A stretch of 49,831 nucleotides of DNA from a virus, in IMG/VR virus record IMGVR_UViG_3300046780_001027, positions 1 to 49,831 of that record, one strand, 5' to 3'. The notes beneath the pieces are model-generated. The model worked only from the letters and a program-made list of their open reading frames with translations, searched no databases and was not told where the DNA came from. This document shows, in pieces, positions 13,351 through 21,910 of this stretch (position 1 is the first letter of the stretch; each line of letters opens with the position of its first letter). A program made the position numbers and the translations under genes.

Positions 13351-14363
13351 TTCGCCTCCTTCGTGGATCGCTGGACGATCCGGTCGATCACGCTCCCCAA
13401 CGCCCCCAGTCGCTGCCACCGGTCGTCGTCCCGGCGGACGTGCAGCGGCTCGGCCCGGTCGAGCAGCCGATCGACGGCGGCCACGACCCGGCGCAGCTCG
13501 GCGAATTCGCCCAGCGCGGAGGACGGGGGAGTCACGTCCGCCTCCTCGCCGCCCGAGACGGGCTCCGGCGACGACGCAGGATCGCCGCCGGAGGGCTCGC
13601 CCGGAACACCCGGGCGGACCGCCGGAGCGCCGGAGGGAGAACACCCCTCCGGGCTCGGGCTCGGTTGTGCAGGCTCGGCCGCGTGCTCGCCGGGCGGATC
13701 CCCGACCAGGAGCGGGTCACCGTGCCGGGTCGTAACTCCGGACCGCTCGGGGTCGTGGGCCTGCTCGTTCGCCACCGGGCCCGCGAGGGCCGGCTCCCCC
13801 TGGGCCTGGAAGGGTCCGAGGACGGCTTCGACCTCGGACCGGAGCCGGGCCACGTCGTAGCCCTTCGTCTCTCCGCGCTCGGCGTTCGACACCGAGGACG
13901 CGGCCCGCCCGATCTGCTTCGCGAGCGCGCCCTGGGAGAGACCGAGGGTGCCTCGGCGCGCACGGGCCCACGCGCCCCACTCCGGCCCCGAAGGCGGCAT
14001 CGGGGCGGTCGGATCGTTCTCGTGGTGGCCCGACGGCAGGACGTCCGCCGACGTGGCCGCGCGCCGGTACACGACCCCCTCGTGCACCGTCACGAGGCCG
14101 AGATCCACGAGCTCGCGGACCACGGTCGGCGTCGCAGCTCGCCACCCAATCCCGTCCTCGCGCACGCACGCCTCGGTCAGATCGGCGAGTGAGAGCCCGT
14201 GGCGGCCGTGCGGCAGGCAGAGCAGCACGAGCTGTCGCTGTCGCTCTCGCTCGGCCTCCCGCTCGGCGCGGAGACGGGTCCGGCGGGCCTTCCACGCTTC
14301 GGGGCCCGGAGCGGGCCCCGACTCGCGGGATTCGGCGTAGTGGTCGGCATCGGCGAGGGACAT
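13347..14363 (-). CDS. HTH regulator-like protein, 338 aa
   Basis: Three parts are visible: an Arg/Glu-rich N-terminal helix and a winged-helix-like unit (about 45-105, LCLPHGRHGLSLADLTEACV), an XRE-type HTH (about 130-185, LGLSQGALAKQIGRAASSVS), and a long Pro/Ser/Gly-rich linker leading to a C-terminal helical region. It may be a DNA-binding replication or regulatory protein. The ATG at 14363 is preferred over a GTG at 14378 because AGGAG precedes it. Confidence 0.65.
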   Translation of the reverse strand: MSLADADHYAESRESGPAPGPEAWKARRTRLRAEREAERERQRQLVLLCLPHGRHGLSLADLTEACVREDGIGWRAATPTVVRELVDLGLVTVHEGVVYRRAATSADVLPSGHHENDPTAPMPPSGPEWGAWARARRGTLGLSQGALAKQIGRAASSVSNAERGETKGYDVARLRSEVEAVLGPFQAQGEPALAGPVANEQAHDPERSGVTTRHGDPLLVGDPPGEHAAEPAQPSPSPEGCSPSGAPAVRPGVPGEPSGGDPASSPEPVSGGEEADVTPPSSALGEFAELRRVVAAVDRLLDRAEPLHVRRDDDRWQRLGALGSVIDRIVQRSTKEAK

Positions 14364-14429
14364 CGGGGCTCCTGACACCGAAGGCCCGTCTCCTCGCGGA
14401 GTACGGGCCGGGGAACGTTGCGGGATCGG

Positions 14430-14999
14430 CTAGAACGGGATCCCGTCCGGGTCCTCACCGGCCGGGTGGCCGGGCGGCATCGCTGCCGGGCGTCCCGAGG
14501 GCGCGGGCTTCGCCGTCCGAGCCGGCGCTCCCGCCGGGGTCCGGTCGCCCTGCGGCTTGTCGGCGTCGTCCCACGCGTCGGCGGTCGCCGACTTCCGGGT
14601 GATCCGGGCCCGGAACAGCTTCCGCGGCTGGCCCTTGCCGGACTTCTCGGTCTTGAAGAACTGGATCTTCAGGTGGCACCCGACGAGATCGCCGTCCTCG
14701 GGCTTGGACTTGAACGCCTCGCGCAGGGCCTTCCCGAACGCGGTGTAGGCGTTCGAGCGGAGGTAGACGTCCCGCTTGCCGTCGTCCTCGCTGTCCTCGT
14801 CACCGTCCGCGGTCTGGACCGTGACGATCGGCGTGAACTTCGCCGAACCGTCATCCCAGGTCTCCGGGATCTCGGTCCCGAACTTGGGGAGCTGCTTGGT
14901 GCGGATCGCGAGGATCTCGCCCTCGATGGTCTCGCCCACTTCTCCCCAGCTGACGGGCTTGGCACCCGACCCGTCGTAGATCTCGCTCACAACGCCCAT
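14430..14999 (-). CDS. Probable phage single-stranded-DNA-binding protein
   Basis: A 189-aa protein. Residues 1-125 are beta-rich, compatible with an OB fold (GEILAIRTKQLPKFG, LVGCHLKIQFFKTEKSGKGQ). A Pro/Ala/Gly linker follows and the tail is acidic, ending AGEDPDGIPF, which is the hallmark tip of SSB-type proteins that recruits repair partners. It would protect ssDNA during phage replication. The ATG at 14999 has GGAGGAG upstream. Confidence 0.65.
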   Translation of the reverse strand: MGVVSEIYDGSGAKPVSWGEVGETIEGEILAIRTKQLPKFGTEIPETWDDGSAKFTPIVTVQTADGDEDSEDDGKRDVYLRSNAYTAFGKALREAFKSKPEDGDLVGCHLKIQFFKTEKSGKGQPRKLFRARITRKSATADAWDDADKPQGDRTPAGAPARTAKPAPSGRPAAMPPGHPAGEDPDGIPF

Positions 15000-15002
15000 C
15001 GC

Positions 15003-15062
15003 TCACTCCTCCGGTTGCAGGTTCAACAACTCACACCACTGGCTCAGCGTCCTCCGGCTCAC
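15003..15062 (-). CDS. Possible 19-aa leader peptide
   Basis: The GTG at 15062 overlaps the previous stop and the frame ends four bases before the SSB-like start. It reads VSRRTLSQWCELLNLQPEE. The tight packing argues for translation, perhaps only to couple expression of the next gene. Very short, so uncertain. Confidence 0.3.
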   Translation of the reverse strand: MSRRTLSQWCELLNLQPEE

Positions 15063-15427
15063 GGCACCTCCCACCCGAGCTCTCGGAGCACCCGGCGGAT
15101 CTCGTCCTGCGCCTGCCCCTTGGTCGCGCACGAGCCCTCGCCCCGACTCGTCCCGGTCCCCGCCCACCACGACCACCGGGCGTCGCCGTCGAGGCCGTGG
15201 CAGGCCGAGCCGAGGGCGCGGCTCGTCAACGGGTGGTGCAGGCCGATCACCCCGCTCGCCGCGTGCCAGACGTGGACCTTGCGCATCGCGGCAGCGACTG
15301 CCGGGAGTTGGGCCGGGTGGGCGTCGAGCCAGGACGCGATCTCGGGGGCGGACGGATCGCGCTCTCGGTGGGAGGCGTAGTGCCCGCCGGACGGAACGTC
15401 TTCGAGGGCGACGAGGCGGCGGGTCAC
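15059..15427 (-). CDS. 122-aa hypothetical protein
   Basis: It starts at the GTG at 15427 within a GTGA overlap. It contains HVWHAASGVIGLHHPLTSRA and a Trp-rich RWSWWAGTGTSRGEG segment, and ends in a charged helix. No recognised family. Operonic with flanking genes. Confidence 0.55.
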   Translation of the reverse strand: MTRRLVALEDVPSGGHYASHRERDPSAPEIASWLDAHPAQLPAVAAAMRKVHVWHAASGVIGLHHPLTSRALGSACHGLDGDARWSWWAGTGTSRGEGSCATKGQAQDEIRRVLRELGWEVP

Positions 15428-15870
15428 TCGGTCCCTCCGTCGACGAGCGAGCCGGGCGGGATCTCGTGTGCCGCGCACGGTCCGTCGTGGTCAGGCTCGC
15501 GCGAGCAGACCCACCCCTGCGGGGCTCGGTCGCACGACCCACGCTGGAGGAGATCGGCCGCCGCCCCGTAGGCTTGCCGGGTCCCCAGCGCGAACGTGGG
15601 CCCGATGGTGCTCGTCGCGGTCGCTGCGGCCACGCGGAGGAGCGCGACGGCCCGCGCAACCTCCTCGGCGCCACAACGGGCGGCGCGCCAACCCGCGTTG
15701 GCCGACTCCTCCAGTCGCCGGAGCTCGGCCTCCACCTCGGAGGCGAGGTCCGGATCGACCAGGTCTGCGGACAGCCCGAGCGCGAGCCGGATCAGCTCCC
15801 GCTCGCGCTCCAGCATGCGGATCCGCAGGTCCCGGATCTCGATCTGCGCCAGGGCCTCGCGCTCGGTCAC
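15424..15870 (-). CDS. 148-aa coiled-coil protein with C-terminal Cys motif
   Basis: Residues 1-60 form a long charged helix (EIRDLRIRMLERERELIRLA). The C-terminal region carries GSCDRAPQGWVCSREPDHDG and PCAAHE, a Cys/His cluster compatible with zinc. Starts at GTG 15870. Function unknown. Confidence 0.55.
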   Translation of the reverse strand: MTEREALAQIEIRDLRIRMLERERELIRLALGLSADLVDPDLASEVEAELRRLEESANAGWRAARCGAEEVARAVALLRVAAATATSTIGPTFALGTRQAYGAAADLLQRGSCDRAPQGWVCSREPDHDGPCAAHEIPPGSLVDGGTE

Positions 15871-16076
15871 GGGCCACCCGCGACGGCGAACGGCGCCCGC
15901 ACGGCGTGGTCGATCTGGTCCGCGAACGCCGCGGACACGACGAGCCCGATCAGCACCGCCCCGAACAGGAGCGCGTCCCACGCGGCCGGCGGCAGCGCCC
16001 GACGCAGCGCGCGCAGGCCGACGAGGGCGAAGCCAGCCAGGGACACGAGTCCGCACCAGTCGCGCGGCCCCGTCAC
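15867..16076 (-). CDS. 69-aa two-pass membrane protein
   Basis: The GTG at 16076 overlaps upstream. Two hydrophobic segments (about 8-20 and 32-52) are separated by a basic loop RALRRALPPAAW. It forms a pair with the next membrane peptide. Function unknown. Confidence 0.5.
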   Translation of the reverse strand: MTGPRDWCGLVSLAGFALVGLRALRRALPPAAWDALLFGAVLIGLVVSAAFADQIDHAVRAPFAVAGGP

Positions 16077-16207
16077 CGGCCCACCCACTGCGCCGCGGCA
16101 CGCCGCGCCCGCCACCAGGACGGCACCAGGGGCCCGAGCCCCACGACGAGCAGGACCGCGCCCGACCCGGCGAGGGCGGGCGAGAGGAACGCGAGCAAGG
16201 TGGTCAC
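16073..16207 (-). CDS. 44-aa membrane peptide
   Basis: Begins VTTLLAFLSPALAGSGAVLL; a single hydrophobic stretch of about 28 residues is followed by a basic tail WWRARRAAAQW. Overlapping start and stop codons support translation. Function unknown. Confidence 0.45.
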   Translation of the reverse strand: MTTLLAFLSPALAGSGAVLLVVGLGPLVPSWWRARRAAAQWVGR

Positions 16208-16740
16208 GGCAAACCTCCGAGATGGGTGGCGACCAGCGCCAGAGCGAGCCGGTCGATCCAGCGCGCGCCGTCTGGGAGGAGGCGGGCGTCCGTGGGATCG
16301 AGGTCGGCGAGGGTGGGGACGACGTTCTCCACAGCCCGGGAGTAGGCCCAGCCGGTGAGCGGCGGGTCGCGCCTCGGTTGGTTCGCGAAGACCCGGGCAT
16401 CGCCGGGCTCGCCAAGCAACCAGATGGCCAACGGAGGATCGGCGCGGGCCGAGTAGCTTCGCCACCCCGGCGCCGTACACCCCACCTCCAGCCCCACCCG
16501 GCCCGCGCACCACCGCGCGACCCGGTCCGCCGTGGCGCTGTCCGAGAGGTCGAGATCGACCGAACCAGTGGACACGTTTGGCAGATCGTCACCAGCGAAC
16601 CGAACCCAGTGGTTGTCCACCTCCAGGACGCAACAGCCCGACTCCCCCCTGTCCCAGCAGAACAACCCCGCAGCGTTCAGGCCCGGCAACTTCGCCAGCG
16701 ACACCCGCAAGCGGGCCAACTCCTCCGACGTCAACGTCAC
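16204..16740 (-). CDS. 178-aa hypothetical protein
   Basis: GTG start at 16740 (VTLTSEELARLRVSLAKLPG). It is globular with several Trp and Cys residues (GLFCWDRGESGCCVLEVDNH) and a C-terminal helical region ending ALVATHLGGLP. From memory, the pattern N-term helix, then cysteine and DNHWVRFA block is like small phage hypotheticals. Function unknown. Confidence 0.6.
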   Translation of the reverse strand: MTLTSEELARLRVSLAKLPGLNAAGLFCWDRGESGCCVLEVDNHWVRFAGDDLPNVSTGSVDLDLSDSATADRVARWCAGRVGLEVGCTAPGWRSYSARADPPLAIWLLGEPGDARVFANQPRRDPPLTGWAYSRAVENVVPTLADLDPTDARLLPDGARWIDRLALALVATHLGGLP

Positions 16741-16949
16741 GGAGCACCCCGCAACACGCGCATGACCTCTTCCTCGGAGGGAACTTCGGACTCGGGCAAC
16801 TCCTCGGCGCCGAGACGATCGCGCCACCACACGTCGAGGAAGGCCCGAAGCTGCCGAAGCTGGGCCCGATCCAGCTTGTGGCTGATCGTGATCTCGGCGA
16901 TCGCGTTGGGGCCGAGTTCGAAGCGCATGAAGGTGTAGGGGTTCGTCAC
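16737..16949 (-). CDS. 70-aa hypothetical protein
   Basis: Starts VTNPYTFMRFELGPNAIAEI and ends with an acidic helix (SEEEVMRVLRGAP). No motif recognised. Operonic four-base overlaps on both sides. Confidence 0.5.
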   Translation of the reverse strand: MTNPYTFMRFELGPNAIAEITISHKLDRAQLRQLRAFLDVWWRDRLGAEELPESEVPSEEEVMRVLRGAP

Positions 16950-17260
16950 GGAGCCCCCCACACGACTGCGGCCGTTGCAGCGAGCCAGAGGTACTGGGCG
17001 ACCGCCGAGGAGAGGGACCAGGACAGGTCGGCGTCGGACAGATCGGTGCGCTTGCCGCCCCGCCAGCGCAGGGCGACGCGCAGCATCAACGCGACCACGA
17101 CGGCGACGAACGGGATCGGTGGCGCTCCGGCGGCCACGGCCCACCGCTCCCACGCGTGCTCGGCGACGACAGCGACGAGCAGCTCGTGGCTGATCGTCAG
17201 GAACAGGATCAGGAGCCACGCCACGGTGCTCGCGACGTCGGGCTCGGTCTTCTCGGTCAC
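16946..17260 (-). CDS. 104-aa multi-pass membrane protein
   Basis: Three hydrophobic segments are visible (about 11-30, 45-62, 88-102), with a basic loop ALRWRGGKRTD. The GTG at 17260 overlaps the upstream stop. Role unknown; possibly superinfection exclusion or membrane modification. Confidence 0.5.
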   Translation of the reverse strand: MTEKTEPDVASTVAWLLILFLTISHELLVAVVAEHAWERWAVAAGAPPIPFVAVVVALMLRVALRWRGGKRTDLSDADLSWSLSSAVAQYLWLAATAAVVWGAP

Positions 17261-17472
17261 GGCGTGCCTCCAGGCGTCCACGACAACTTGAGAGCGCCCT
17301 CGGGCGTCCGGTGCGGGTGCTGCTCGAACTTGGGGCGCTCGGGACCGCAGTGGCCGCCCTCGCGCGCGGCATGCTTGATGTACGTTCCCGCCTCGCCGGC
17401 GTCGGGGTGGCCGCAGCAGAAGTCGTCGTCGGGCTCCAGGAAGCACCAGCGGCACGCCTGGCAGGGGCTCAT
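17257..17472 (-). CDS. 71-aa Cys/His-rich zinc-binding-like protein
   Basis: The first 30 residues hold MSPCQACRWC and DDDFCCGHPD, followed by KHAAREGGHCGPE. Six cysteines and several His suggest one or two zinc sites. Starts at ATG 17472. Small zinc-finger proteins of this kind are common in phage early operons; no target is known. Confidence 0.55.
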   Translation of the reverse strand: MSPCQACRWCFLEPDDDFCCGHPDAGEAGTYIKHAAREGGHCGPERPKFEQHPHRTPEGALKLSWTPGGTP

Positions 17473-17876
17473 CGGGCACCCCGCAGGAGCGACTCGGCCA
17501 GCGTGGGGATCTGGCCGATCGCGCCCACCGTCGCGAAGCACTGGGGGTGGTGGTAGAACGCGCAGGTCTCCGGCGTCGCACCGAACAGATCCGGGTCGGC
17601 GCAGTGCATCAGCACCCGCTTGCCGGCCGCAATGGCCATCCCCAGTTCAGCGTGGGTGCCGCGCCCGCCGGGCAGGAGCACGATCACGAGATCGGCCTCG
17701 AGCACGCCGTTCGTCTCGAGGAGGGAGACCTCGCGGATCCGGGCCGCCCCCGCCGTCCAGACCGGCCCATGCGAGGTCCAGTCGTACGTGATCTCGTGCC
17801 CCTCGGCGGCCATCAGGTCCCGGACCGCGTTGTGGTCCGCGTGCCGTTCGAGCTTCGTGGCGATGTAGAACTTCAA
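17469..17876 (-). CDS. Nucleoside 2-deoxyribosyltransferase-like protein
   Basis: A 135-aa Rossmann-like protein: LKFYIATKLERHADHNAV at the start, ITYDWT, a central LVIVLLPGGRGTHAELGMAI and GKRVLMHCADPDLF. This is the pattern of the 2-deoxyribosyltransferase superfamily, with the Gly-rich loop and a Glu at the active-site position (HAELG). The start is a TTG (17876) with GGAGGAGAAGTC upstream and a TTGA overlap. Probable role in nucleotide salvage or modification, near thyX and a DNA methyltransferase. Confidence 0.7.
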   Translation of the reverse strand: MKFYIATKLERHADHNAVRDLMAAEGHEITYDWTSHGPVWTAGAARIREVSLLETNGVLEADLVIVLLPGGRGTHAELGMAIAAGKRVLMHCADPDLFGATPETCAFYHHPQCFATVGAIGQIPTLAESLLRGAR

Positions 17877-18079
17877 GACTTCTCCTCCGGGGCGTCGAGC
17901 ACGACGACGCCGTATAGACGATGGGTAGGGTCGGACGCCCGGACCGCGTCCAGGCAGGGCAGGACGGGGACGCCCTGGCTCCGCAGGAGGTCGAGCTCGG
18001 TGCGGCCAATGCGCCTGCGAGGCCACACCTCGCCCTGCGGTGGGGAGAGGCGGACGGCGATGAGCGGGTGGGCGGTCAT
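17873..18079 (-). CDS. 68-aa hypothetical protein
   Basis: Starts MTAHPLIAVRLSPPQGEVWP. It ends in an acidic tail DAPEEKS that overlaps the TTG of the next gene. No family recognised. It lies between the C5 methyltransferase and the deoxyribosyltransferase-like gene. Confidence 0.5.
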   Translation of the reverse strand: MTAHPLIAVRLSPPQGEVWPRRRIGRTELDLLRSQGVPVLPCLDAVRASDPTHRLYGVVVLDAPEEKS

Positions 18080-19554
18080 GCGGCCACCTCGGCGGGCTCG
18101 CGCCCGAACTGCGCGGCGACGACCGCGGCGACGACGTGGGGAGGTGCGCTGTTCCCGATCCGGCCGACCTGGTCTCTCTTGGACCCCGTGAGGACGTAGT
18201 TGTCCGGGAAGCCCTGCGCGCGGGCCAGTTCCCGGGGCTGCAACATCCGCATGCCGATGTTGGTGACGACGTACGGAGTCCCCTCCAGCGTCACCGTGAC
18301 CAGGCCGAACCGGTCGAGCGTGGTGATCGTGGGCAGCGGCTCGTCGACACGCTGCCCGATCCCGGCGCCGTAGTACTTCGTCATGAACGCGGCGACCCTG
18401 TGCGCGTTCTCGGCCGGCTCGGTGGCGAGGTCCGCGGTGCCGAGCGCCTTGGTGTCGGTGACGGTGACCGTGTGGACGGGCTCGGTCAGCGACGAACCGA
18501 TCGCTCGGTCCCAGCGATCCCCCGACCCGTTGTGCTTCGCGAGCCAGGCCGCGACGAGGGCGCCCTGCGACCCTGACGCGCAGACCGTGCCAAGGGGGCG
18601 CTGGATGTCGCGGATCCGCGGCGTCTGTCCCTTCCGCTCTCCGTTGCTGGTCGTGGCGAGGTAGGGCACGACGAGGCCGAATCGGTTCTCGGTGGTCTGG
18701 ACCGGCAACGGGTCGTCGAGGTCGTGGACGAGCCCACCCTCTCCGGGTCGACGCTCGCCCTGGTAGCGGACTAGGAAAGGACGCGCGGCCTCGATCACGA
18801 ATCGACGCATGCCGGCCGCGATCCGGCGCTGCGTCGCCTCGGCGAGCGGACGGTTCGGGATCCCGGGCGCGTCGACGAGCCGAGCCCACGCCTTCGCCTC
18901 GGCCCGTGTCGCGAAGATCGACAGCATCGGGATCCACCAGTCGATGCACCCGGACGCGGGGCGCCAGGGGAGGCGGTCCACTCCATGGGTGGGCTCGGGC
19001 CACACGATCGGTTCGCCGTCGCAGCGGGCGACGAGGAACAGGCGGCGGCGCGAGGTCGGCGCGCCGTAGTCGGCGGCGTTGAGGACTCGCCACTCGACGC
19101 GGTACCCAGCGAGTCGGAGCGCGGCGACGAACTCCCGGAAGGTCTCGCCGCGACGGCTCATGATTCGCTTGCCATCGGCATCCAGCGGACCCCACTGGAC
19201 GAACTCGGGCACGTTCTCGAGGCAGATCACGCGCGGGTGGACCTCGCGGGCCCACTCGACCATCACCCAGGCCAGGAGTCGTCGGCCGGTCTCTCGGGGC
19301 TTGCCCCCCTTCGCGTTCGAGTGGTCGGCGCAGTCGGGCGATCCCCAGAGCAGATCGATCGGGCGTCCCCGCGGGCGGAACGGACGGACCCGGAGCAGGT
19401 CTTCGCAGAGGTGCAACGTTCCGCGGTGGTTCGCCGCATGCATCGTGATCGCCGGCTGGTCGTGATTGATCGCGACCGCGGGAGCCACGCCGAGGGCCCA
19501 CTCGATCCCGAGGCTGGCCCCGCCTCCGCCCGCGAACAGGTCGACGACGTTCAC
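18076..19554 (-). CDS. C5-cytosine DNA methyltransferase
   Basis: A 492-aa protein with the 5mC methyltransferase motifs in order: I, DLFAGGGGASLG (5-16), IV, GSPDCADHSNAKGGKP with the catalytic Cys at 75, VI, ENVPEF (113-118), VIII, GAPTSRRRLFLVA (164-176), and IX/X near the end (RELARAQGFPDNY, GRIGNSAPP). Motif IV reads SPDC rather than the usual PPC, a variant seen in phage enzymes. It probably methylates phage DNA against host restriction. GTG start at 19554; a long insert with a target-recognition role lies between VIII and IX. Confidence 0.9.
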   Translation of the reverse strand: MNVVDLFAGGGGASLGIEWALGVAPAVAINHDQPAITMHAANHRGTLHLCEDLLRVRPFRPRGRPIDLLWGSPDCADHSNAKGGKPRETGRRLLAWVMVEWAREVHPRVICLENVPEFVQWGPLDADGKRIMSRRGETFREFVAALRLAGYRVEWRVLNAADYGAPTSRRRLFLVARCDGEPIVWPEPTHGVDRLPWRPASGCIDWWIPMLSIFATRAEAKAWARLVDAPGIPNRPLAEATQRRIAAGMRRFVIEAARPFLVRYQGERRPGEGGLVHDLDDPLPVQTTENRFGLVVPYLATTSNGERKGQTPRIRDIQRPLGTVCASGSQGALVAAWLAKHNGSGDRWDRAIGSSLTEPVHTVTVTDTKALGTADLATEPAENAHRVAAFMTKYYGAGIGQRVDEPLPTITTLDRFGLVTVTLEGTPYVVTNIGMRMLQPRELARAQGFPDNYVLTGSKRDQVGRIGNSAPPHVVAAVVAAQFGREPAEVAA

Positions 19555-19802
19555 AACGCCCTCCCCGCGAGCAGCGCCCGCTCGGCCAACGTCTCCGCCG
19601 CGTCCGCGGTCACCGCGCGGTGCGCCTTCCCGGCTCGATCCGTGACCGTCCAGAACGGGGCGGCGAATACGACGCGGACGCCGTCCTCGGTGATCGAGGC
19701 GCACGACGGGGCGTGGGCCACGAGGCGGTGGGCGGCCCGGCGGGCGGACTCGAGCACGCGCGCGCGAGTCTCGGCTGCGATGTCGTCGAGGAGGTCTTTC
19801 AT
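19551..19802 (-). CDS. 83-aa hypothetical protein
   Basis: Begins MKDLLDDIAAETRARVLESA, a charged helix, followed by a beta-rich part (VRVVFAAPFWTVTDRAGKAH) and a final helix. No family recognised. Directly upstream of the methyltransferase with a four-base overlap. Confidence 0.55.
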   Translation of the reverse strand: MKDLLDDIAAETRARVLESARRAAHRLVAHAPSCASITEDGVRVVFAAPFWTVTDRAGKAHRAVTADAAETLAERALLAGRAL

Positions 19803-20209
19803 GGCGTCACCTCGACGAGCCGGCCGTCGACCCGGGCGAGGCGGACGACGCGGGAGGCGAGGCCAACGCGAACGAGTTGCTCAGCGAACGACGACACCAC
19901 GAACCAGTCCGGGTTCATGATCTCGGCCGTCCCGTAGTGGTCGTCGATCTCACGACGGCCGACGCTGTAGACCCGTCGCGCCCGATCCCACCCCTCGGGG
20001 CAGAGGGCGCCGTCCCACCAGAGGGGGAGGGCGTACGTAAACGCACCTACGAACCGCTTGGAGTACCACTCGCCCGGCTGGTCTGGCTCGGGCGTCGTAT
20101 GGATCAGCGACGCCGTCGGGGCCCCGAAGTCGCACACGCCGGCCGCCAGCAACCCGCCCGGATCCCCCTCGGCCGGGACCACCAACACCGCCACGATCTC
20201 GGGGTTCAC
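19799..20209 (-). CDS. 136-aa hypothetical protein
   Basis: GTG start at 20209 with GGAGGTGGCTG upstream. It is globular with an Asp/Trp/Tyr-rich centre (GEWYSKRFVGAFTYALPLWW). No recognised family. Confidence 0.55.
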   Translation of the reverse strand: MNPEIVAVLVVPAEGDPGGLLAAGVCDFGAPTASLIHTTPEPDQPGEWYSKRFVGAFTYALPLWWDGALCPEGWDRARRVYSVGRREIDDHYGTAEIMNPDWFVVSSFAEQLVRVGLASRVVRLARVDGRLVEVTP

Positions 20210-20270
20210 CAGCCACCTCCGAGCAGCGTCCAGCCCACTTCCACGGGGCGGACGCGGGTGGGGATCAGGG

Positions 20271-20274
<4 letters not shown>
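20206..20274 (-). CDS. Possible 22-aa peptide
   Basis: An ATG at 20274 overlaps the upstream stop and the frame ends in the next gene's GTG. It reads MTLIPTRVRPVEVGWTLLGG then W. Overlapping codons on both sides are the only support. Confidence 0.35.
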
Positions 20275-20806
<532 letters not shown>

Positions 20807-20810
<4 letters not shown>

Positions 20811-20995
20811 GCGGTCTCCTTCGGGGCGTCCAGCGCCCACACCAACAGCTCGGCGGCTTCGTGCGAGAGCGCGAGCCCCACCACGCCGCCGCGTCCGTCC
20901 ACGACGCGCCAGCCGTCCTGCCAGCGCGGGGACGGCTCGGCCCTCCACGGGCGCGGGTGGTCTTCGAGGAGGGCGGAGAGCGCGGGGCGGGTCAT
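20807..20995 (-). CDS. 62-aa hypothetical protein
   Basis: Begins MTRPALSALLEDHPRPWRAE and continues with WRVVDGRGGVVGLALSHEAA, a small beta-alpha fold. No recognised family. Operonic overlap on both sides. Confidence 0.5.
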
Positions 20996-21207
20996 GGGGT
21001 CTCCAGGGCGGCCAGCGCCGCGTCGATCAGCAGGACCACGTCGGACTCGCCCTTGCGCTCCGCGACCGCCCGGAACTTGGGCAGGTCGCGGCGCAAGGTG
21101 TCGAGGACGGCGGCCCTCGGCCCCTCGAACGTCACCGAGAGGCCGGGGGTCTTGAAGACGAACCGCCGGCCGCGCCAGCCCACGAAGGGGACTGGGATGC
21201 GGGTCAC
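20992..21207 (-). CDS. 71-aa hypothetical protein
   Basis: GTG start at 21207 (VTRIPVPFVGWRGRRFVFKT). Beta strands are followed by a C-terminal helical part (RKGESDVVLLIDAALAALE). No known family. Confidence 0.5.
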   Translation of the reverse strand: MTRIPVPFVGWRGRRFVFKTPGLSVTFEGPRAAVLDTLRRDLPKFRAVAERKGESDVVLLIDAALAALETP

Positions 21208-21368
21208 CGCTGCACCTGCGCGCGCGTCCGGACCACCGTGCGACCCGCGAGCGCGCCGTAGCTCGAGGTGACCGCCACGAGCAGCCGGCGGCCCCGGATC
21301 TCCACCACGCGCCCGACCTCGTCCTCGGGCGTCAGCAGGACTTCGTCCCCGACCCGGAGGCGGCTCAC
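21204..21368 (-). CDS. 54-aa KOW/SH3-like protein
   Basis: The GTG at 21368 overlaps the upstream stop. It reads VSRLRVGDEVLLTPEDEVGR and so on, ending RAQVQR, a short beta-barrel-like sequence resembling a KOW or chromo-barrel unit. The tight overlap on both sides supports it. Confidence 0.5.
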   Translation of the reverse strand: MSRLRVGDEVLLTPEDEVGRVVEIRGRRLLVAVTSSYGALAGRTVVRTRAQVQR

Positions 21369-21883
21369 CGGGACACCACGTCGTCAGCGTCGTCGAACCA
21401 GCGGCCGGAGCGCTCGAGGTCGTCCAGCGACTCGTAGTCGGCGTCGGCGTCCATGGGCTCGCGGACCTCGTGCTCGAGCAGCGGCGCGTACGGCCAGCCG
21501 TCGGCGGCAAGGCGGGCGCGGGCCTGGATCTCGAGGTCGAGGATCCGCTGGTAGTACTCGGTCTGGGCGCGCAGCCCGGCGCAGGTCGGCGGCGGCGCGG
21601 GGGAGCGGCGACCGCTCGGGGTGTGGGACCGCTCCGGAGCTCCGGGAGGGGTCGGATCGCGCTCGTCGGTGACACCGGGGTACTGACCGGATCGGTCACT
21701 CGAAAAGACGCGGCAGACATCTACTTCCGCCGTGTGTACCGAATCGGTGTAACTCAACGATTCGCCGGAGCGACCGATAGTGGGGATCAGCCCAGCCTGG
21801 GCATCCGAGGAGCCGCCATGCGCGATGGACTTGACCAAGGGACCTCCGGGGGTGAGAGTCGGTTGACTTGCCACCGTTTCCAT
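21365..21883 (-). CDS. First gene of the long leftward operon, start uncertain
   Basis: The C-terminal 75 residues look coding (LRAQTEYYQRILDLEIQARA, then an acidic Asp/Glu-rich end). Upstream, the only in-frame ATG is at 21883, without a ribosome binding site, and residues 1-55 look like regulatory DNA: an inverted repeat ACCGAATCGGT (21738-21748) lies inside. The true start may be a non-standard codon downstream of that repeat. No family recognised. Confidence 0.45.
   Translation of the reverse strand: METVASQPTLTPGGPLVKSIAHGGSSDAQAGLIPTIGRSGESLSYTDSVHTAEVDVCRVFSSDRSGQYPGVTDERDPTPPGAPERSHTPSGRRSPAPPPTCAGLRAQTEYYQRILDLEIQARARLAADGWPYAPLLEHEVREPMDADADYESLDDLERSGRWFDDADDVVSR
21738..21748. promoter_or_regulatory. 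Inverted repeat upstream of the leftward operon
   Basis: ACCGA-A-TCGGT is a perfect inverted repeat, embedded in GTGTACCGAATCGGTGTAAC. It sits in the AT-richer interval where the leftward operon promoter is expected. It could be an operator for that promoter; it is different in sequence from the CAAACG operators. Confidence 0.35.
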
Positions 21884-21910
21884 ACGTAGATCGTTTATCT
21901 GGAGGGCCCG
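21863..21910 (+). promoter_or_regulatory. Promoter for the rightward gene at 21911
   Basis: A good -35 TTGACT (21863-21868) is followed after 14-17 bases by TACGTAGAT (21883-21891) as a weak -10 region, then a ribosome binding site GGAGG seven bases before the ATG. The CAAACG-N5-CGTTTG operator at 21918-21934 lies just downstream, where a repressor could block elongation or initiation. Confidence 0.4.
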